This document shows positions 13,184 to 13,630 of a stretch of DNA of 13,630 nucleotides, in pieces. The notes below the pieces were generated by a model that had not been told where the DNA came from, did not search any database, and saw only the letters and a program-made list of their open reading frames with translations. Position numbers and translations under genes: made by a program. Position 1 is the stretch's first letter. Every line of letters starts with the position of its first letter. This DNA comes from Thermoleophilia bacterium (lineage in GTDB: Bacteria; Actinomycetota; Thermoleophilia; Gaiellales; SKUG01), in the NCBI GenBank assembly GCA_020438525.1, contig JAGQUL010000129.1:1-13630 (forward strand), given 5' to 3'.

Positions 13184-13630
13184 ATGCTTCGATCTCCTCG
13201 CGCGACTCGCTCGCTCCGCTCGACCCGAATGTTGACGACGAGCATCGTGGTGATTGCGATCATCGTGAGCGCCTCCGGAACCGCCTGGGCCGCGCGGCGG
13301 ATCAACGGCGCGATCGTGAAGCCGAGATCGATCCCGGGCAACCGGCTCAAGCCCCGCGCGGTGGGACCGATCGAGCTGCGCAACTTCGCGGTGAGCGCAC
13401 CGAAGCTGCGCACGCACGCGGTGACCGCGCCGAAGCTCGCGACGGGTGCGGTCGATGCGCGCGTGCTGGCCGACGGCTCGGTCGGCTCGACCGAGCTTGC
13501 CGACGCCGGCGTGCAGGCGGCCGACCTCGCGACCGGCGCCGCCGACTCGCGCGTGGTGGCAGATGGCTCGCTCACCCGCACCGACATCGCAGGCGGCGTG
13601 CTGCCGATCGGGCTCGTGGGCAGCTCGAGC
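13184..13630 (+). CDS. Secreted decapeptide-repeat protein, 3' end beyond the window
   Basis: The first 149 codons are present, without a stop. Residues 1-15 are Arg/Ser-rich, 17-36 are hydrophobic (LTTSIVVIAIIVSASGTAWA), and AWA followed by ARR is a typical signal peptidase I site. ATG 13229 (residue 16) is an alternative start with a shorter signal. From residue 41 to 140 the sequence is ten consecutive ten-residue repeats in perfect register, each with a small or hydrophobic residue closing the unit and L/V/I near its fifth position, for example SAPKLRTHAV, TAPKLATGAV and DARVLADGSV. Such tracts are common in secreted proteins of Solirubrobacterales and probably form a regular beta structure. 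Function is unknown; a surface or extracellular-matrix role is a guess. The -10 box ends six bases before this ATG. Confidence 0.85.
   Translation, partial: MLRSPRATRSLRSTRMLTTSIVVIAIIVSASGTAWAARRINGAIVKPRSIPGNRLKPRAVGPIELRNFAVSAPKLRTHAVTAPKLATGAVDARVLADGSVGSTELADAGVQAADLATGAADSRVVADGSLTRTDIAGGVLPIGLVGSSS

Noticed and set aside
12951..13235. 94-codon plus-strand frame over the 51-bp hairpins
   Set aside because: Its repeated peptide simply reflects the two hairpin copies spaced by 72 bp, and it overlaps the signal peptide of the last gene in another frame.
11813..13417. 534-codon minus-strand frame spanning repeats, the SseB-like gene and the last gene
   Set aside because: Arg-rich, runs antisense or out of frame through better-supported genes and through palindromes.

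Overview
The window is high-GC bacterial DNA, most consistent with an actinobacterium of the class Thermoleophilia (Solirubrobacterales-like). That placement is an inference. It rests on the GC-rich codon use, TAnnnT boxes placed right in front of start codons, a secreted protein built of V..xxL..xxG decapeptides (a protein style common in that group), and several families of short intergenic stem-loop repeats. No RNA genes, CRISPR array, insertion sequence or replication origin were found.

Layout: 25-266 is a tandem array of a 72-bp palindromic repeat. It is followed by lgt (361-1182, +, prolipoprotein diacylglyceryl transferase), which converges with and overlaps by 35 bp a GCS2/YbdK-type carboxylate-amine ligase (1148-2302, -). 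A 309-bp divergent intergenic region carries a REP-like hairpin and an 18-bp palindrome. The next 8.7 kb (2612-11329, +) are one gene for a protein of about 2905 residues. Its stop codon lies 1 nt from the stop of a small convergent alanine-rich gene of unknown function (11331-11816, -). Next come an SseB-like gene (11989-12786, -), about 400 bp of short tandem and palindromic repeats, and the 5' part of a secreted decapeptide-repeat protein that runs off the window (13184-13630, +).

The giant protein is the notable element. In order it contains: an alanine-rich coiled coil of about 650 residues with 34 uninterrupted heptads; an EF-hand-like pair; a long acidic region with YD/RHS-like beta repeats; a hydrophobic membrane-type segment; a Pro/His/Asp/Thr linker; a domain resembling BECR-fold RNase toxins; a 72-residue duplicated module; and a C-terminal thermolysin-type (M4) metallopeptidase domain with its zinc and catalytic motifs. 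I found no cysteine anywhere in it and no signal peptide. The order stalk, beta body, hydrophobic segment, effector domains resembles polymorphic toxins and injected effectors. The delivery route and any immunity partner are not evident from this window. The small convergent gene is the only close candidate partner, and nothing in its sequence proves a link.

The other genes are ordinary housekeeping or envelope functions and do not form an obvious operon with the giant gene.
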